Assembly: GCF_051014685.1 (NCBI RefSeq) | Contig: NW_027479043.1 | Span: 1 to 64,000, forward strand | Direction of reading: 5' to 3' | Source of the DNA: Ptiloglossa arizonensis | Taxonomy: Eukaryota > Arthropoda > Insecta > Hymenoptera > Colletidae | DNA: 64,000 nucleotides | Part shown: positions 11,876 to 25,393 of the stretch, in pieces | How positions within the stretch are numbered: position 1 is the stretch's first letter | Layout: every line of letters starts with the position of its first letter | Notes under the pieces: model-generated | What the model was told of the DNA's origin: nothing | Database searches by the model: none | The model's input: the letters and a program-made list of their open reading frames with translations, nothing else | Position numbers and translations under genes: made by a program

Positions 11876-12379
11876 GTTTGAAGCTAAGGAATGGTTGAGA
11901 AGGCAAAAAATTTTTCGCAATTCTGCTGCTCCAAACGCTTAACCAGAATGGCCTAGGGAAAAAATACACATACCGTTGTAATCGGGCGAGTTTCTACTTT
12001 CAGATGCAACAGGAATTTTTGTCTTAGGTCAATCCGTTCGCGAGATATGGGAGTTTGACCCTAAGAAATGGTTGAGAAGACAACAAATTCTTCGCAATTC
12101 TGCTGCTCCAAACGCTTAACCAGAATGGCCTAGGGAAAAAATACACATACCGTGGTAATCGGGCGAGTTTCTACTTTCAGATGCAATAGGAATTTTTGGG
12201 TTAGGTCAATCCGTTCGCGAGATATGGGAGTTTGAAGCCAAGAAATGGTTGAGAAGGCAAAAAATTTTTCGCAATTCTGCTGCATCAAACGCATAACCAG
12301 AATGGCCTAGGGAAAAAATACACATACCGCTGTAATCAGGCGAGTTTCTACTTTCAGATGCAACAGGAATTTTTGGTTT

Positions 12380-13440
12380 AGGTCAATCCGTTCGCGAGAT
12401 ATGGGAGTTTGAAGCCAAGGAATGGTTGAGAAGGCAAAAAATTTTTCGCAATTCTGCTGCTCCAAACGCTTAACCAGAATGGCCTAGGGAAAAAATACAC
12501 ATACCGTTGTAATCGGGCGAGTTTCTACTTTCAGATGCAACAGGAATTTTTAGGTTAGGTCAATCCGTTCGCGAGATATGGGAGTTTGAAGCCAAGAAAT
12601 GGTTGAGAAGGCGAAAAATTTTTCGCAATTCTGCTGCTCCAAACGCTTAACAAGAATGGCCTAGGGAAAAAATACACATACCGTTGTAATCGGGCGAGTT
12701 TCTACTTTCAGACGCTACAGGAATTTTTGGGTTAGGTCAATCCGTTCGCGAGATATGGGAGTTTGAAGCCAAGAAATGGTTGAGAAGGCGAAAAATTTTT
12801 CGCAATTCTGCTTCTCCAAACGCTTAACCAGAATGGCCTAGGGCAAAAATACACATACCGCTGTAATCGGGCGAGTTTCTACTTTCAGACGCAACAGGAA
12901 TTTTTGAGTCAGGTCAATCCGTTCGCGAGATATGGGAGTTTGAAGCCAAGGAATGGTTGAGAAGGCAAAAAATTTTTCGCAATTCTGCTGCTCCAAACGC
13001 TTAACCAGAATGGCCTAGGGAAAAAATACACATACCGTTGTAATCGGGCGAGTTTCTACTTTCAGATGCAACAGGAATTTTTAGGTTAGGTCAATCCGTT
13101 CGCGAGATATGGCAGTTTGAAGCCAAGAAATGGTTGAGAAGGCGAAAAATTTTTCGCAATTCTGCTGCTCCAAACGCTTAACAAGAATGGCCTAGGGAAA
13201 AAATACACATACCGTTGTAATCGGGCGAGTTTCTACTTTCAGACGCTACAGGAATTTTTGGGTTAGGTCAATCCGTTCGCGAGATATGGGAGTTTGAAGC
13301 CAAGAAATGGTTGAGAAGGCGAAAAATTTTTCGCAATTCTGCTTCTCCAAACGCTTAACCAGAATGGCCTAGGGCAAAAATACACATACCGCTGTAATCG
13401 GGCGAGTTTCTACTTTCAGACGCAACAGGAATTTTTGAGT
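12380..13440 (+). repeat. Tandem trimer: 531-bp higher-order repeat, two copies
   Basis: 12380-12909 and 12911-13440 line up at an offset of 531 bp (three monomers), and similarity continues to about 13500 with more changes. The trimer contains a 'tttttaggttagg' monomer, a 'gacgctacag' monomer and a 'gcttctcc...gggcaaaaat' monomer. One difference seen is 'atgggag' against 'atggcag'. It is a simple, local higher-order repeat. Confidence 0.85.
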
Positions 13441-14982
13441 TAGGTCAATCCGTTCGCGAGATATGGGAGTTTGAAGCCAAGGAATGGTTGAGAAGGCAAA
13501 CAATTTTTCGCAATTCTGCTGCTCCAAACGCTTAACCAGAATGGCCTAGGGAAGAAATACACATACCGTTGTAATCGGGCGAGTTTCTACTTTCAGATGC
13601 AACGGGAATTTTTGGGTTAGGTCAATCCGTTCGCGAGATATGGGAGTTTGAAGCTAAGAAATGGTTGAGAAGACAACAAATTTTTCGCATTTCTGCTGCT
13701 TCAAACGCTTAACCAGAATGGCCTAGGGGAAAAATACACATACCGTTGTAATCGGGCGAGTTTCTACTTTCAGATGCAATTGGAATTTTGGGTTAGGTCA
13801 ATCCGTTCGCGAGATATGGGAATTTGAAGCCAAGAAATGGTTGAAAAGGCAAAAAACTTTTCGCAATTCTGCTGCTCCAAACGCTTAACCAGAATGGCCT
13901 AGGGTAAAAATGCACACACCGCTGTAATCGGGCGAGTTTCTACTTTCAGAAGCAACAGAAATTTTTGAGTTAGGTCAATCCGTTCGCGAGATATGGGAGT
14001 TTGAGGCTAAGAAATGGTTGAGAAGACAACAAATTTTTCGCAATTCTGCTGCTCCAAACGCTTAACCAGAATGGCCTAGGGAAAAAATACACATACCGTG
14101 GTAATCGGGCGAGTTTCTACTTTCAGATGCAATAGGAATTTTTGGGTTAGGTCAATCGGTTCGCGAGATATGGGAGTTTGAGCCAAGAAATGGTTGAGAG
14201 GGCGAAAAATTTTTCGCAATTCTGCTGCTCCAAACGCTTAACCAGAATGGCCTAGGGTAAAAATACACATACCGCTGTAATCGGGCGAGTTTCTACTTTC
14301 AGACGCAACAGGAATTTTTGAGTTAGGTCAATCCGTTCGCGAGATATGGGAGTTTGAAGCCAAGGAATGGTTGAGAAGGCAAAAAATTTTTCGCAATTCT
14401 GCTGCTCCAAACGCTTAACCAGAATGGCCTAGGGAAGAAATACACATACCGTTGTAATCGGGCGAGTTTCTACTTTCAGATGCAACGGGAATTTTTGGGT
14501 TAGGTCAATCCGTTCGCGAGATATGGGAGTTTGAAGCTAAGAAATGGTTGAGAAGACAACAAATTTTTCGCATTTCTGCTGCTCCAAACGCTTAACCAGA
14601 ATGGCCTAGGGAAAAAATACACATACCGTTGTAATCGGGCGAGTTTCTACTTTCAGATGCAATTGGAATTTTGGGTTAGGTCAATCCGTTCGCGAGATAT
14701 GGGAATTTGAAGCCAAGAAATGGTTGAAAAGGCAAAAAACTTTTCGCAATTCTGCTGCTCCAAACGCTTAACCAGAATGGCCTAGGGTAAAAATGCACAC
14801 ACCGCTGTAATCGGGCGAGTTTCTACTTTCAGAAGCAACAGGAATTTTTGAGTTAGGTCAATCCGTTCGCGAGATATGGGAGTTTGAAGCCAAGGAATGG
14901 TTGAGAAGGCAAAAAATTTTTTGCAATTCTGCTGCTCCAAACGCTTGACCAGAATGGCCTAGGGTAAAAATACACATACCGC

Positions 14983-16603
14983 TGTAATCGGGCGAGTTTC
15001 TACTTTCAAACGCAACAGGAATTTTTGAGTTAGGTCAATCCGTTCGCGAGATATGGGAGTTTGAAGCCTAGGAATGGTTGAGAAGGCAAAAAATTTTTCG
15101 CAATTCTGCTGCTCCAGACGCTTAACCAGAATGGCCTAGGGAAAAAATACACATACCGTTGTAATCGGGCGAGTTTCTACTTTCAGATGCAACGGGAATT
15201 TTTGGGTTAGGTCAATCCATTCGCGAGATATGGGAGTTTGAAACCAAGAAATGGTTGAGAAGGCAAAAAATTTTTCGAAATTCTGCTGCTTCAAACGCTT
15301 AACCAGAATGGCCTAGGGAAAAAATACACATTCCGCTGTAATCGGGCGAGTTTCTACTTTCAGACGCAACAGGAATTTTTGGGTTAGGTCAATCCGTTCG
15401 CGAGATATGGGAGTTTGAAGCCAAGAAATGGTTGAGAAGGCAAAAAATTTTTCGCAATTCTGCTGCACCAAACGCTTAACAAGAATGGCCTAGGAAAAAA
15501 ATACACATACCATTGTAATCGGGCGAGTTTCTACTTTCAGATGCAACAGGAATTTTTGGGTTAGGTCAATCCGTTCGCGAGATATGGGGGTTTGAAGCTA
15601 AGAAATGGTTGAGAAGACAACAAATTTTTCGCACTTCTGCTGCGCCAAACGCTTAACCAGAATGGCCTAGGGAAAAAATACACATACCGTTGTAATCGGG
15701 CGAGTTTCTACTTTCAGACGCAACAGGAATTTTTGGGTTTGGTCAATCCGTTCGCGAGATGTGGGAGTTTGAAGCCAAGAAATGGTTGAGAAGGCAAAAA
15801 ATTTTTCGCAATTCTGCTGCTCCAAACGCTTAACCAGATTGGCCTAGGGAAAACATACACATACCGTTGTAATCGGGCGAGTTTCTACTTTCAGACTCTA
15901 CAGGAATCTTTGGGTTAGGTCAATCCGTTCGCGAGATATGGGAGTTTGAAGCCAAGAAATGGTTGAGAAGGCGAAAAATTTTTCGCAATTCTGCTGCTCC
16001 AAACGCTTAACCAGAATGGCCTAGGGTAAAAATACACATACCGCTGTAATCGGGCGAGTTTCTACTTTCAGACGCAACAGGAATTTTTGAGTTAGGTCAA
16101 TCCGTTCGCGAGATATGGGAGTTTGAAGCCAAGGAATGGTTGAGAAGGCAAAAAATTTTTCGCAATTCTGCTGCTCCAAACGCTTAACCAGAATGGCCTA
16201 GGGAAAAAATACACATACCGTTGTAATCGGGCGAGTTTCTACTTTCAGATGCAACGGGAATTTTTGGCTTAGGTCAATCCGTTCGCGAGATATGGGAGTT
16301 TGACGCTAAGAAATGGTTGAGAAGACAACAAATTTTTCGCAATTCAGCTGCTCCAAACGCTTAACCAGAATGGCCTAGGGAAAAAATACACATACCGTGG
16401 TAATCGGGCGAGTTTCTACTTTCAGATGCAATAGGAATTTTTGGGTTAGGTCAATCCGTTCGCGAGATATGGGAGTTTGAAGCCAAGAAATGGTTGAGAA
16501 GGCAAAAAATTTTTCGCAATTCTGCTGCTTCAAACGCTTAACCAGAATGGCCTAGGGAAAAAATACAGATACCGCTGTAATCGGGCGAGTTTCTACTTTC
16601 AGA
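14983..16603 (+). repeat. 1.62-kb duplicated block, left copy (offset 1,770)
   Basis: This block matches 16753-18373 at an offset of exactly ten monomers. I noted about twelve substitutions, roughly 99.3% identity by eye, making it one of the older large duplications here. Differences on the left include 'ccagacgc', 'cgaaattctg', 'gctgcaccaa' and 'accattg'. The ends are set by the first mismatch on each side. Confidence 0.85.
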
Positions 16604-16752
16604 TGCAACAGGAATTTTTTGTTTAGGTCAATCCGTTCGCGAGATATGGGAGTTTGAAGCTAAGAAATGGTTGAGAAGACAACAAATTTTTCGCAGTTCT
16701 GCTGCTCCAAACGCTTAACCAGAATGGCCTAGGGAAAAAATACACATACCGT

Positions 16753-18373
16753 TGTAATCGGGCGAGTTTCTACTTTCAAACGCAACAGGAATTTTTGAGT
16801 TAGGTCAATCCGTTCGCGAGATATGGGAGTTTGAAGCCTAGGAATGGTTGAGAAGGCAAAAAATTTTTCGCAATTCTGCTGCTCCAAACGCTTAACCAGA
16901 ATGGCCTAGGGAAAAAATACACATACCGTTGTAATCGGGCGAGTTTCTACTTTCAGATGCAACGGGAATTTTTGGGTTAGGTCAATCCATTCGCGAGATA
17001 TGGGAGTTTGAAACCAAGAAATGGTTGAGAAGGCAAAAAATTTTTCGCAATTCTGCTGCTTCAAACGCTTAACCAGAATGGCCTAGGGAAAAAATACACA
17101 TTCCGCTGTAATCGGGCGAGTTTCTACTTTCAGACGCAACAGGAATTTTTGGGTTAGGTCAATCCGTTCGCGAGATATGGGAGTTTGAAGCCAAGAAATG
17201 GTTGAGAAGGCAAAAAATTTTTCGCAATTCTGCTGCTCCAAACGCTTAACAAGAATGGCCTAGGAAAAAAATACACATACCGTTGTAATCGGGCGAGTTT
17301 CTACTTTCAGATGCAACAGGAATTTTTGGGTTAGGTCAATCCGTTCGCGAGATATGGGGGTTTGAAGCTAAGAAATGGTTGAGAAGACAACAAATTTTTC
17401 GCACTTCTGCTGCGCCAAACGCTTAACCAGAATGGCCTAGGGAAAAAATACACATACCGTTGTAATCGGGCGAGTTTCTACTTTCAGACGCAACAGGAAT
17501 TTTTGGGTTTGGTCAATCCGTTCGCGAGATGTGGGAGTTTGAAGCCAAGAAATGGTTGAGAAGGCAAAAAATTTTTCGCAATTCTGCTGCTCCAAACGCT
17601 TAACCAGATTGGCCTAGGGAAAATATACACATACCGTTGTAATCGGGCGAGTTTCTACTTTCAGACTCTACAGGAATCTTTGGGTTAGGTCAATCCGTTC
17701 GCGAGATATGGGAGTTTGAAGCCAAGAAATGGTTGAGAAGGCGACAAATTTTTCGCAATTCTGCTGCTCCAAACGCTGAACCAGAATGGCCTAGGGTAAA
17801 AATACACATACCGCTGTAATCGGGCGAGTTTCCACTTTCAGACGCAACAGGAATTTTTGAGTTAGGTCAATCTGTTCGCGAGATATGGGAGTTTGAAGCC
17901 AAGGAATGGTTGAGAAGGCAAAAAATTTTTCGCAATTCTGTTGCTCCAAACGCTTAACCAGAATGGCCTAGGGAAAAAATACACATACCGTTGTAATCGG
18001 GCGAGTTTCTACTTTCAGATGCAACGGGAATTTTTGGCTTAGGTCAATCCGTTCGCGAGATATGGGAGTTTGACGCTAAGAAATGGTTGAGAAGACAACA
18101 AATTTTTTGCAATTCAGCTGCTCCAAACGCTTAACCAGAATGGCCTAGGGAAAAAATACACATACCGTGGTAATCGGGCGAGTTTCTACTTTCAGATGCA
18201 ACAGGAATTTTTGGGTTAGGTCAATCCGTTCGCGAGATATGGGAGTTTGAAGCCAAGAAATGGTTGAGAAGGCAAAAAATTTTTCGCAATTCTGCTGCTT
18301 CAAACGCTTAACCAGAATGGCCTAGGGAAAAAATACAGATACCGCTGTAATCGGGCGAGTTTCTACTTTCAGA
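16753..18373 (+). repeat. 1.62-kb duplicated block, right copy (offset 1,770)
   Basis: This is the partner of 14983-16603. Differences specific to this copy include 'ggcgacaaa', 'gctgaacc', 'tttccacttt', 'caatctg' and 'ctgttgctcc'. It contains the 'gggtttggtc' monomer, which also occurs near 20330. Confidence 0.85.
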
Positions 18374-21300
18374 CGCAACAGGAATTTTTGAGTTAGGTCA
18401 ATCCGTTCGCGAGATATGGGAGTTTGAAGCCAAGGAATGGTTGAGAAGGCAAAAAATTTTTCGCAATTCTGCTGCTCCAAACGCTTAACCAGAATGGCCT
18501 AGGGAAGAAATACACATACCGTTGTAATCGGGCGAGTTTCTACTTTCAGATGCAACGGGAATTTTTGGGTTAGGTCAATCCGTTCGCGAGATATGGGAGT
18601 TTGAAGCTAAGAAATGGTTGAGAAGACAACAAATTTTTCGCATTTCTGCTGCTCCAAACGCTTAACCAGAATGGCCTAGGGAAAAAATACACATACCGTT
18701 GTAATCGGGCGAGTTTCTACTTTCAGATGCAATTGGAATTTTTGGTTAGGTCAATCCGTTCGCGAGATATGGGAATTTGAAGCCAAGAAATGGTTGAAAA
18801 GGCAAAAAACTTTTCGCAATTCTGCTGCTCCAAACGCTTAACCAGAATGGCCTAGGGAAAAAATACACACACCGTTGTAATCGGGCGAGTTTCTACTTTC
18901 AGACGCTACAGGAATTTTTGGGTTATGTCAATCCGTTCGCGAGATATGGGTGTTTGAAGCCAAGAAATGGTTGAGAAGGCGAAAAATTTTTCGCAATTCT
19001 GCTGCTCCAAACGCTTAACCAGAATGGCCTAGGGTAAAAATGCACACACCGCTGTAATCGGGCGAGTTTCTACTTTCAGAAGCAACAGGAATTTTTGAGT
19101 TAGGTCAATCCGTTCGCGAGATATGGGAGTTTGAGGCTAAGAAATGGTTGAGAAGACAACAAATTTTTCGCAATTCTGCTGCTCCAAACGCTTAACCAGA
19201 ATGGCCTAGGGAAAAAATACACATACCGTCGTAATCGGGCGAGTTTCTACTTTCAGATGCAATAGGAATTTTTGGGTTAGGTCAATCCGTTCGCGAGATA
19301 TGGGAGTTTGAGCCAAGAAATGGTTGAGAGGGCGAAAAATTTTTCGCAATTCTGCTGCTCCAAACGCTTAACCAGAATGGCCTAGGGTAAAAATACGCAT
19401 ACCGCTGTAATCGGGCGAGTTTCTACTTTCAGACGCAACAGGAATTTTTGAGTTAGGTCAATCCGTTCGCGAGATATGGGAGTTTGAAGCCAAGGAATGG
19501 TTGAGAAGGCAAAAAATTTTTCGCAATTCTGCTGCTCCAAACGCTTAACCAGAATGGCCTAGGGAAAAAATACACTTACCGTTGTAATCGGGCGAGTTTC
19601 TACCTTCATATGCAACGGGAATTTTTGTTTAGGTCAATCCGTTCGCGAGATGTGGGAGTTTGAAGCCAAGAAATGGTTGAGAAGGCAAAAAATTTTTCGC
19701 AATTCTGCTACTCCAAACGCTTAACCAGAATGGCCTAGGGAAAAAATACACATACCGTTGTAATCGGGCGAGTTTCTACTTTCAGATGCAACGGGAATTT
19801 TTGGGTTAGGTCAATCCGTTCGCGAGATATGGGAGTTTGAAGCCAAGAAATGGTTGAGAGGGCGAAAAATTTTTCGCAATTCTGCTGCTCCAAACGCTTA
19901 ACCAGAATGGCCTAGGGTAAAAATACACATACCGCTGTAATCGGGCGAGTTTCTACTATCAGACGCAACAGGAATTTTTGAGTTAGGTCAATCCGTTCGC
20001 GAGATATGGGAGTTTGAAGCCAAGGAATGGTTGAGAAGGCAAAAAATTTTTTGCAATTCTGCTGCTCCAAACGCTTGACCAGAATGGCCTAGGGTAAAAA
20101 TACACATACCGCTGTAATCGGGCGGGTTTCTACTTTCAAACGCAACAGGAATTTTTGAGTTAGGTCAATCCGTTCGCGAGATATGGGAGTTTGAAGCCTA
20201 GGAATGGTTGAGAAGGCAAAAAATTTTTCGCAATTCTGCTGCTCCAGACGCTTAACCAGAATGGCCTAGGGAAAAAATACACATACCGTTGTAATCGGGC
20301 GAGTTTCTACTTTCAGACGCAACAGGAATTTTTGGGTTTGGTCAATCCGTTCGCGAGATGTGGGAGTTTGAAGCCAAGAAATGGTTGAGAAGGCAAAAAA
20401 TTTTTCGCAATTCTGCTGCTCCAAACGCTTAACCAGATTGGCCTAGGGAAAAAATACACATACCGTTGTAATCGGGCGAGTTTCTACTTTCAGACTCTAC
20501 AGGAATCTTTGGGTTAGGTCAATCCGTTCGCGAGATATGGGAGTTTGAAGCCAAGAAATGGTTGAGAAGGCGACAAATTTTTCGCAATTCTGCTGCTCCA
20601 AACGCTTAACCAGAATGGCCTAGGGTAAAAATACACATACCGCTGTAATCGGGCGAGTTTCTACTTTCAGACGCAACAGGAATTTTTGAGTTAGGTCAAT
20701 CCGTTCGCGAGATATGGGAGTTTGAAGCCAAGGAATGGTTGAGAAGGCAAAAAATTTTTCGCAATTCTGCTGCTCCAAACGCTTAACCAGAATGGCCTAG
20801 GGAAAAAATACACATACCGTTGTAATCGGGCGAGTTTCTACTTTCAGATGCAACGGGAATTTTTGGCTTAGGTCAATCCGTTCGCGAGATATGGGAGTTT
20901 GACGCTAAGAAATGGTTGAGAAGACAACAAATTTTTCGCAATTCAGCTGCTCCAAACGCTTAACCAGAATGGCCTAGGGAAAAAATACACATACCGTGGT
21001 AATCGGGCGAGTTTCTACTTTCAGATGCAACAGGAATTTTTGGGTTAGGTCAATCCGTTCGCGAGATATGGGAGTTTGAAGCCAAGAAATGGTTGAGAAG
21101 GCAAAAAATTTTTCGCAATTCTGCTGCTTCAAACGCTTAACCAGAATGGCCTAGGGAAAAAATACAGATACCGCTGTAATCGGGCGAGTTTCTACTTTCA
21201 GATGCAACAGGAATTTTTTGTTTAGGTCAATCCGTTCGCGAGATATGGGAGTTTGAAGCTAAGAAATGGTTGAGAAGACAACAAATTTTTCGCACTTCTG

Positions 21301-22205
21301 CTGCTCCAAACGCTTAACCAGAATGGCTTAGGGAAAAAATACACATACCGTTGTAATCGGGCGAGTTTCGACTTTCAGAAGCAATAGGAATTTTTGGGTT
21401 AGGTCAATCCGTTCGCGAGATATGGGAGTTTGAAGCCAAGAAATGGTTGAGAAGGCAAAAAATTTTTCGCAATTCTGCTGCTCCAAACGCTTAACAAGAA
21501 TGGCCTAGGAAAAAAATACACATACCGTTGTAATCGGGCGAGTTTCTACTTTCAGATGCAACAGGAATTTTTGGGTTAGGTCAATCCGTTCGCGAGATAT
21601 GGGGGTTTGAAGCTAAGAAATGGTTGAGAAGACAACAAATTTTTCGCACTTCTGCTGCGCCAAACGCTTAACCAGAATGGCCTAGGGAAAAAATACACAT
21701 ACCGTTGTAATCGGACGAGTTTCTACTTTCAGACGCAACAGGAATTTTTGGGTTAGGTCAATCCGTTCGCGAGATGTGGGAGTTTGAAGCCAAGAAATGG
21801 TAGAGAAGGCAAAAAATTTTTCGCAATTCTGCTGCTCCAAACGCTTAACCAGAATGGCCTAGGGAAAAAATACACATACCGTTGTAATCGGGCGAATTTC
21901 TACTTTCAGACTCTACAGGAATCTTTGGGTTAGGTCAATCCGTTCGCGAGATATGGGAGTTTGAAGCCAAGAAATGGTTGAGAAGGCGAAAAATTTTTCG
22001 CAATTCTGCTGCTCCAAACGCTTAACCAGAATGGCCTAGGGTAAAAATACACATACCGCTGTAATCGGGCGAGTTTCTACTTTCAAACGCAACAGGAATT
22101 TTTGAGTTAGGTCAATCCGTTCGCGAGATATGGGAGTTTGAAGCCTAGGAATGGTTGAGAAGGCAAAAAATTTTTCGCAATTCTGCTGCTCCAAACGCTT
22201 AACCG

Positions 22206-22824
22206 GAATGGCCTAGGGAAAAAATACACATACCGTTGTAATCGGGCGAGTTTCTACTTTCAGATGCAACGGGAATTTTTGGGTTAGGTCAATCCATTCG
22301 CGAGATATGGGAGTTTGAAACCAAGAAATGGTTGAGAAGGAAAAAAATTTTTCGCAATTCTGCTGCTTCAAACGCTTAACCAGAATGGCTTAGGGAAAAA
22401 ATACACATTCCGCTGTAATCGGGCGAGTTTCTACTTTCAGACGCAACAGGAATTTTTGAGTTAGGTCAATCCGTTCGCGAGATATGAGAGTTTGAAGCCA
22501 AGGAATGGTTGAGAAGGCAAATAATTTTTCGCAATTCTGCTGCTCCAAACGCTTAACCAGAATGGCCTAGGGAAAAAATACACATACCGTTGTAATCGGG
22601 CGAGTTTCTACTTTCAGATGCAACGGGAATTTTTGGGTTAGGTCAATCCGTTCGCGAGATATGGGAGTTTGACGCTAAGAAATGGTTGAGAAGACAACAA
22701 ATTTTTCGCAATTCTGCTGCTCAAAACGCTTAACCAGAATGGCCTAGGGAAAAAATACACATGCCGTGGTAATCGGGCGAGTTTCTACTTTCAGATGCAA
22801 TAGGAATTTTTGGGTTAGGTCAAT
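22206..22824 (+). repeat. 0.62-kb duplicated block, left copy (offset 1,593)
   Basis: This block matches 23799-24417 at nine monomers. It carries the 'atggcttaggg' and 'catgccgtggtaatc' markers. Differences seen include 'aggaaaaaaa' and 'caaataatttt' in this copy. Confidence 0.75.
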
Positions 22825-23798
22825 CTGTTCGCGAGATATGGGAGTTTGACGCCAAGAAATGGTTGAGAAGGCGAAAAATTTTTCGCAATTCTGCTGCTCC
22901 AAACGCTTAACCAGAATGGCCTAGGGTAAAGATACACATACCGCTGTAATCGGGCGAGTTTCTACTTTCAGACTCTACAGGAATCTTTGGGTTAGGTCAA
23001 TCCGTTCGCGAGATATGGGAGTTTGAAGCCAAGAAATGGTTGAGAAGGCGAAAAATTTTTCGCAATTCTGCTGCTCCAAACGCTTAACCAGAATGGCCTA
23101 GGGTAAAAATACACATACCGCTGTAATCGGGCGAGTTTCTACTTTCAGACGCAACAGGAATTTTTGAGTTAGGTCAATCCGTTCGCGAGATATGGGAGTT
23201 TGAAGCCAAGGAATGGTTGAGAAGGCAAAAAATTTTTCGCAATTCTGCTGCTCCAAACGCTTAACCAGAATGGCCTAGGGAAAAAATACACATACCGTTG
23301 TAATCGGGCGAGTTTCTACTTTCAGATGCAACGGGAATTTTTGGCTTAGGTCAATCCGTTCGCGAGATATGGGAGTTTGACGCTAAGAAATGGTTGAGAA
23401 GACAACAAATTTTTCGCAATTCAGCTGCTCCAAACGCTTAACCAGAATGGCCTAGGGAAAAAATACACATACCGTGGTAATCGGGCGAGTTTCTACTTTC
23501 AGATGCAATAGGAATTTTTGGGTTAGGTCAATCCGTTCGCGAGATGTGGGAGTTTGAAGCCAAGAAATGGTTGAGAAGGCCAAAAATTTTTCGCAATTCT
23601 GCTGCTCCAAACGCTTAACCAGAATGGCCTAGGGAAAAAATACACATACCGTTGTAATCGGGCGAGTTTCTACTTTCAGACTCTACAGGAATCTTTGGGT
23701 TAGGTCAATCCGTTCGCGAGATATGGGAGTTTGAAACCAAGAAATGGTTGAGAAGTCAAAAAATTTTTCGCAATTCTGCTGCTCCAAACGCTTAACCA

Positions 23799-24417
23799 GA
23801 ATGGCCTAGGGAAAAAATACACATACCGTTGTAATCGGGCGAGTTTCTACTTTCAGATGCAACGGGAATTTTTGGGTTAGGTCAATCCATTCGCGAGAAA
23901 TGGGAGTTTGAAACCAAGAAATGGTTGAGAAGGCAAAAAATTTTTCGCAATTCTGCTGCTTCAAACGCTTAACCAGAATGGCTTAGGGAAAAAATACACA
24001 TTCCGCTGTAATCGGGCGAGTTTCTACTTTCAGACGCAACAGGAATTTTTGAGTTAGGTCAATCCGTTCGCGAGATATGAGAGTTTGAAGCCAAGGAATG
24101 GTTGAGAAGGCAAAAAATTTTTCGCAATTCTGCTGCTCCAAACGCTTAACCAGAATGGCCTAGGGAAAAAATACACATACCGTTGTAATCGGGCGAGTTT
24201 CTACTTTCAGATGCAACGGGAATTTTTGGGTTAGGTCAATCCGTTCGCGAGATATGGGAGTTTGACGCTAAGAAATGGTTGAGAAGACAACAAATTTTTC
24301 GCAATTCTGCTGCTCAAAACGCTTAACCAGAATGGCCTAGGGAAAAAATACACATGCCGTGGTAATCGGGCGAGTTTCTACTTTCAGATGCAATAGGAAT
24401 TTTTGGGTTAGGTCAAT
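23799..24417 (+). repeat. 0.62-kb duplicated block, right copy (offset 1,593)
   Basis: This is the partner of 22206-22824. It has 'gagaaatggg' where the other copy has 'gagatatggg'. Just after it the sequence switches to a 'gaatttaaagcc' monomer that becomes common in subdomain III. Confidence 0.75.
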
Positions 24418-25393
24418 TCGTTCGCGAGATATGGGAATTTAAAGCCAAGAAACGGTTGAGAAGGCAAAAAATTTTTCGCACTTCTGCTGCGCCAAACGCT
24501 TAACCAGAATGGCCTAGGGAAAAAATACACATACCGTTGTAATCGGGCGAGTTTCTACTTTCAGATGCAATAGGAATTTTTGGGTTAGGTCAATCCGTTC
24601 GCGAGATATGGGAGTTTGAAGCCAAGGAATGGTTGAGAAGGCAAAAAATTTTTCGCAATTCTGCTGCTCCAAACGCTTAAACAGAATGGCCTAGGGAAAA
24701 AATACACATACCGTTGTAATCGGGCGAGTTTCTACTTTCAGACGCTACAGGAATTTTTGGGTTAGGTCAATCCGTTCGCGAGATATGGGAGTTTGAAGCC
24801 AAGAAATGGTTGAGAAGGCGAAAAATTTTTCGCAATTCTGCTCCTCCAAACGCTTAACCAGAATGGCCTAGGGCAAAAATACACATACCGCTGTAATCGG
24901 GCGAGTTTCTACTTTCAGACGCAACAGGAATTTTTGAGTTAGGTCAATCCGTTCGCGAGATATGGGAGTTTGAAGCCAAGGAATGGTTGAGAAGGCAAAA
25001 AATTTTTCGCAATTCTGCTGCTCCAAACGCTTAACCAGAATGGCCTAGGGAAAAAATACACATACCGTTGTAATCGGGCGAGTTTCTACTTTCAGATGCA
25101 ACGGGAATTTTTGGGTTAGGTCAATCCGTTCGCGAGATATGGGAGTTTGAAGCCAAGAAATGGTTGAGAAGGCGAAAAATTATTCGCAATTCTGCTGCTC
25201 CAAACGCTTAACCAGAATGGCCTAGGGTAAAAATACACATACCGCTGTAATCGAGCGAGTTCCTACTTTCAGACGCAACAGGAATTTTTGAGTCAGGTCA
25301 ATCCGTTCGCGAGATATGGGAGTTTGAAGCCAAGAAATGGTTGAGAAGACAACAAATTTTTCGCAATTCTGCTGCTCCAAACGCTTAACCAGA

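Larger units (their letters stand above)
1..12379 (+). repeat. Array subdomain I: irregular 3- to 8-monomer mosaic
   Basis: This part holds monomer variants that recur at multiples of the unit but not in one strict higher-order repeat. The 'tctcagatgc...tttttggctt' variant recurs with GGCTT at 1756, 3176, 4411 and 8656. The 'gataaggg'-free 'gatacggg' variant occurs ten times here and I did not see it later. The 'gtaaacggcc' variant occurs near 5074 and 9321, and 'tgtcttagg' near 10071 and 12020 (11 monomers apart). A block around 4.2-5.8 kb recurs at 8.5-10.0 kb with an offset near 4,246 (24 monomers), but it is interrupted by other variants. The right border is drawn where the tandem trimer begins. 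Confidence 0.75.
12380..25393 (+). repeat. Array subdomain II, marked by the 'gactctacag' variant
   Basis: The dominant marker is a monomer carrying 'gactctacaggaatc', seen near 15.9, 17.7, 20.5, 21.9, 23.0 and 23.7 kb. A second marker is 'gatgcaattgg' near 13.77, 14.65 and 18.72 kb. Segments are reused at offsets of 3, 5, 9, 10, 16 and 23 monomers, which suggests repeated unequal exchange rather than one clean higher-order repeat. Copies here differ from each other more than those further right. The borders are set by the start of the trimer and by the start of the 5.6-kb duplication, so they are descriptive. Confidence 0.7.
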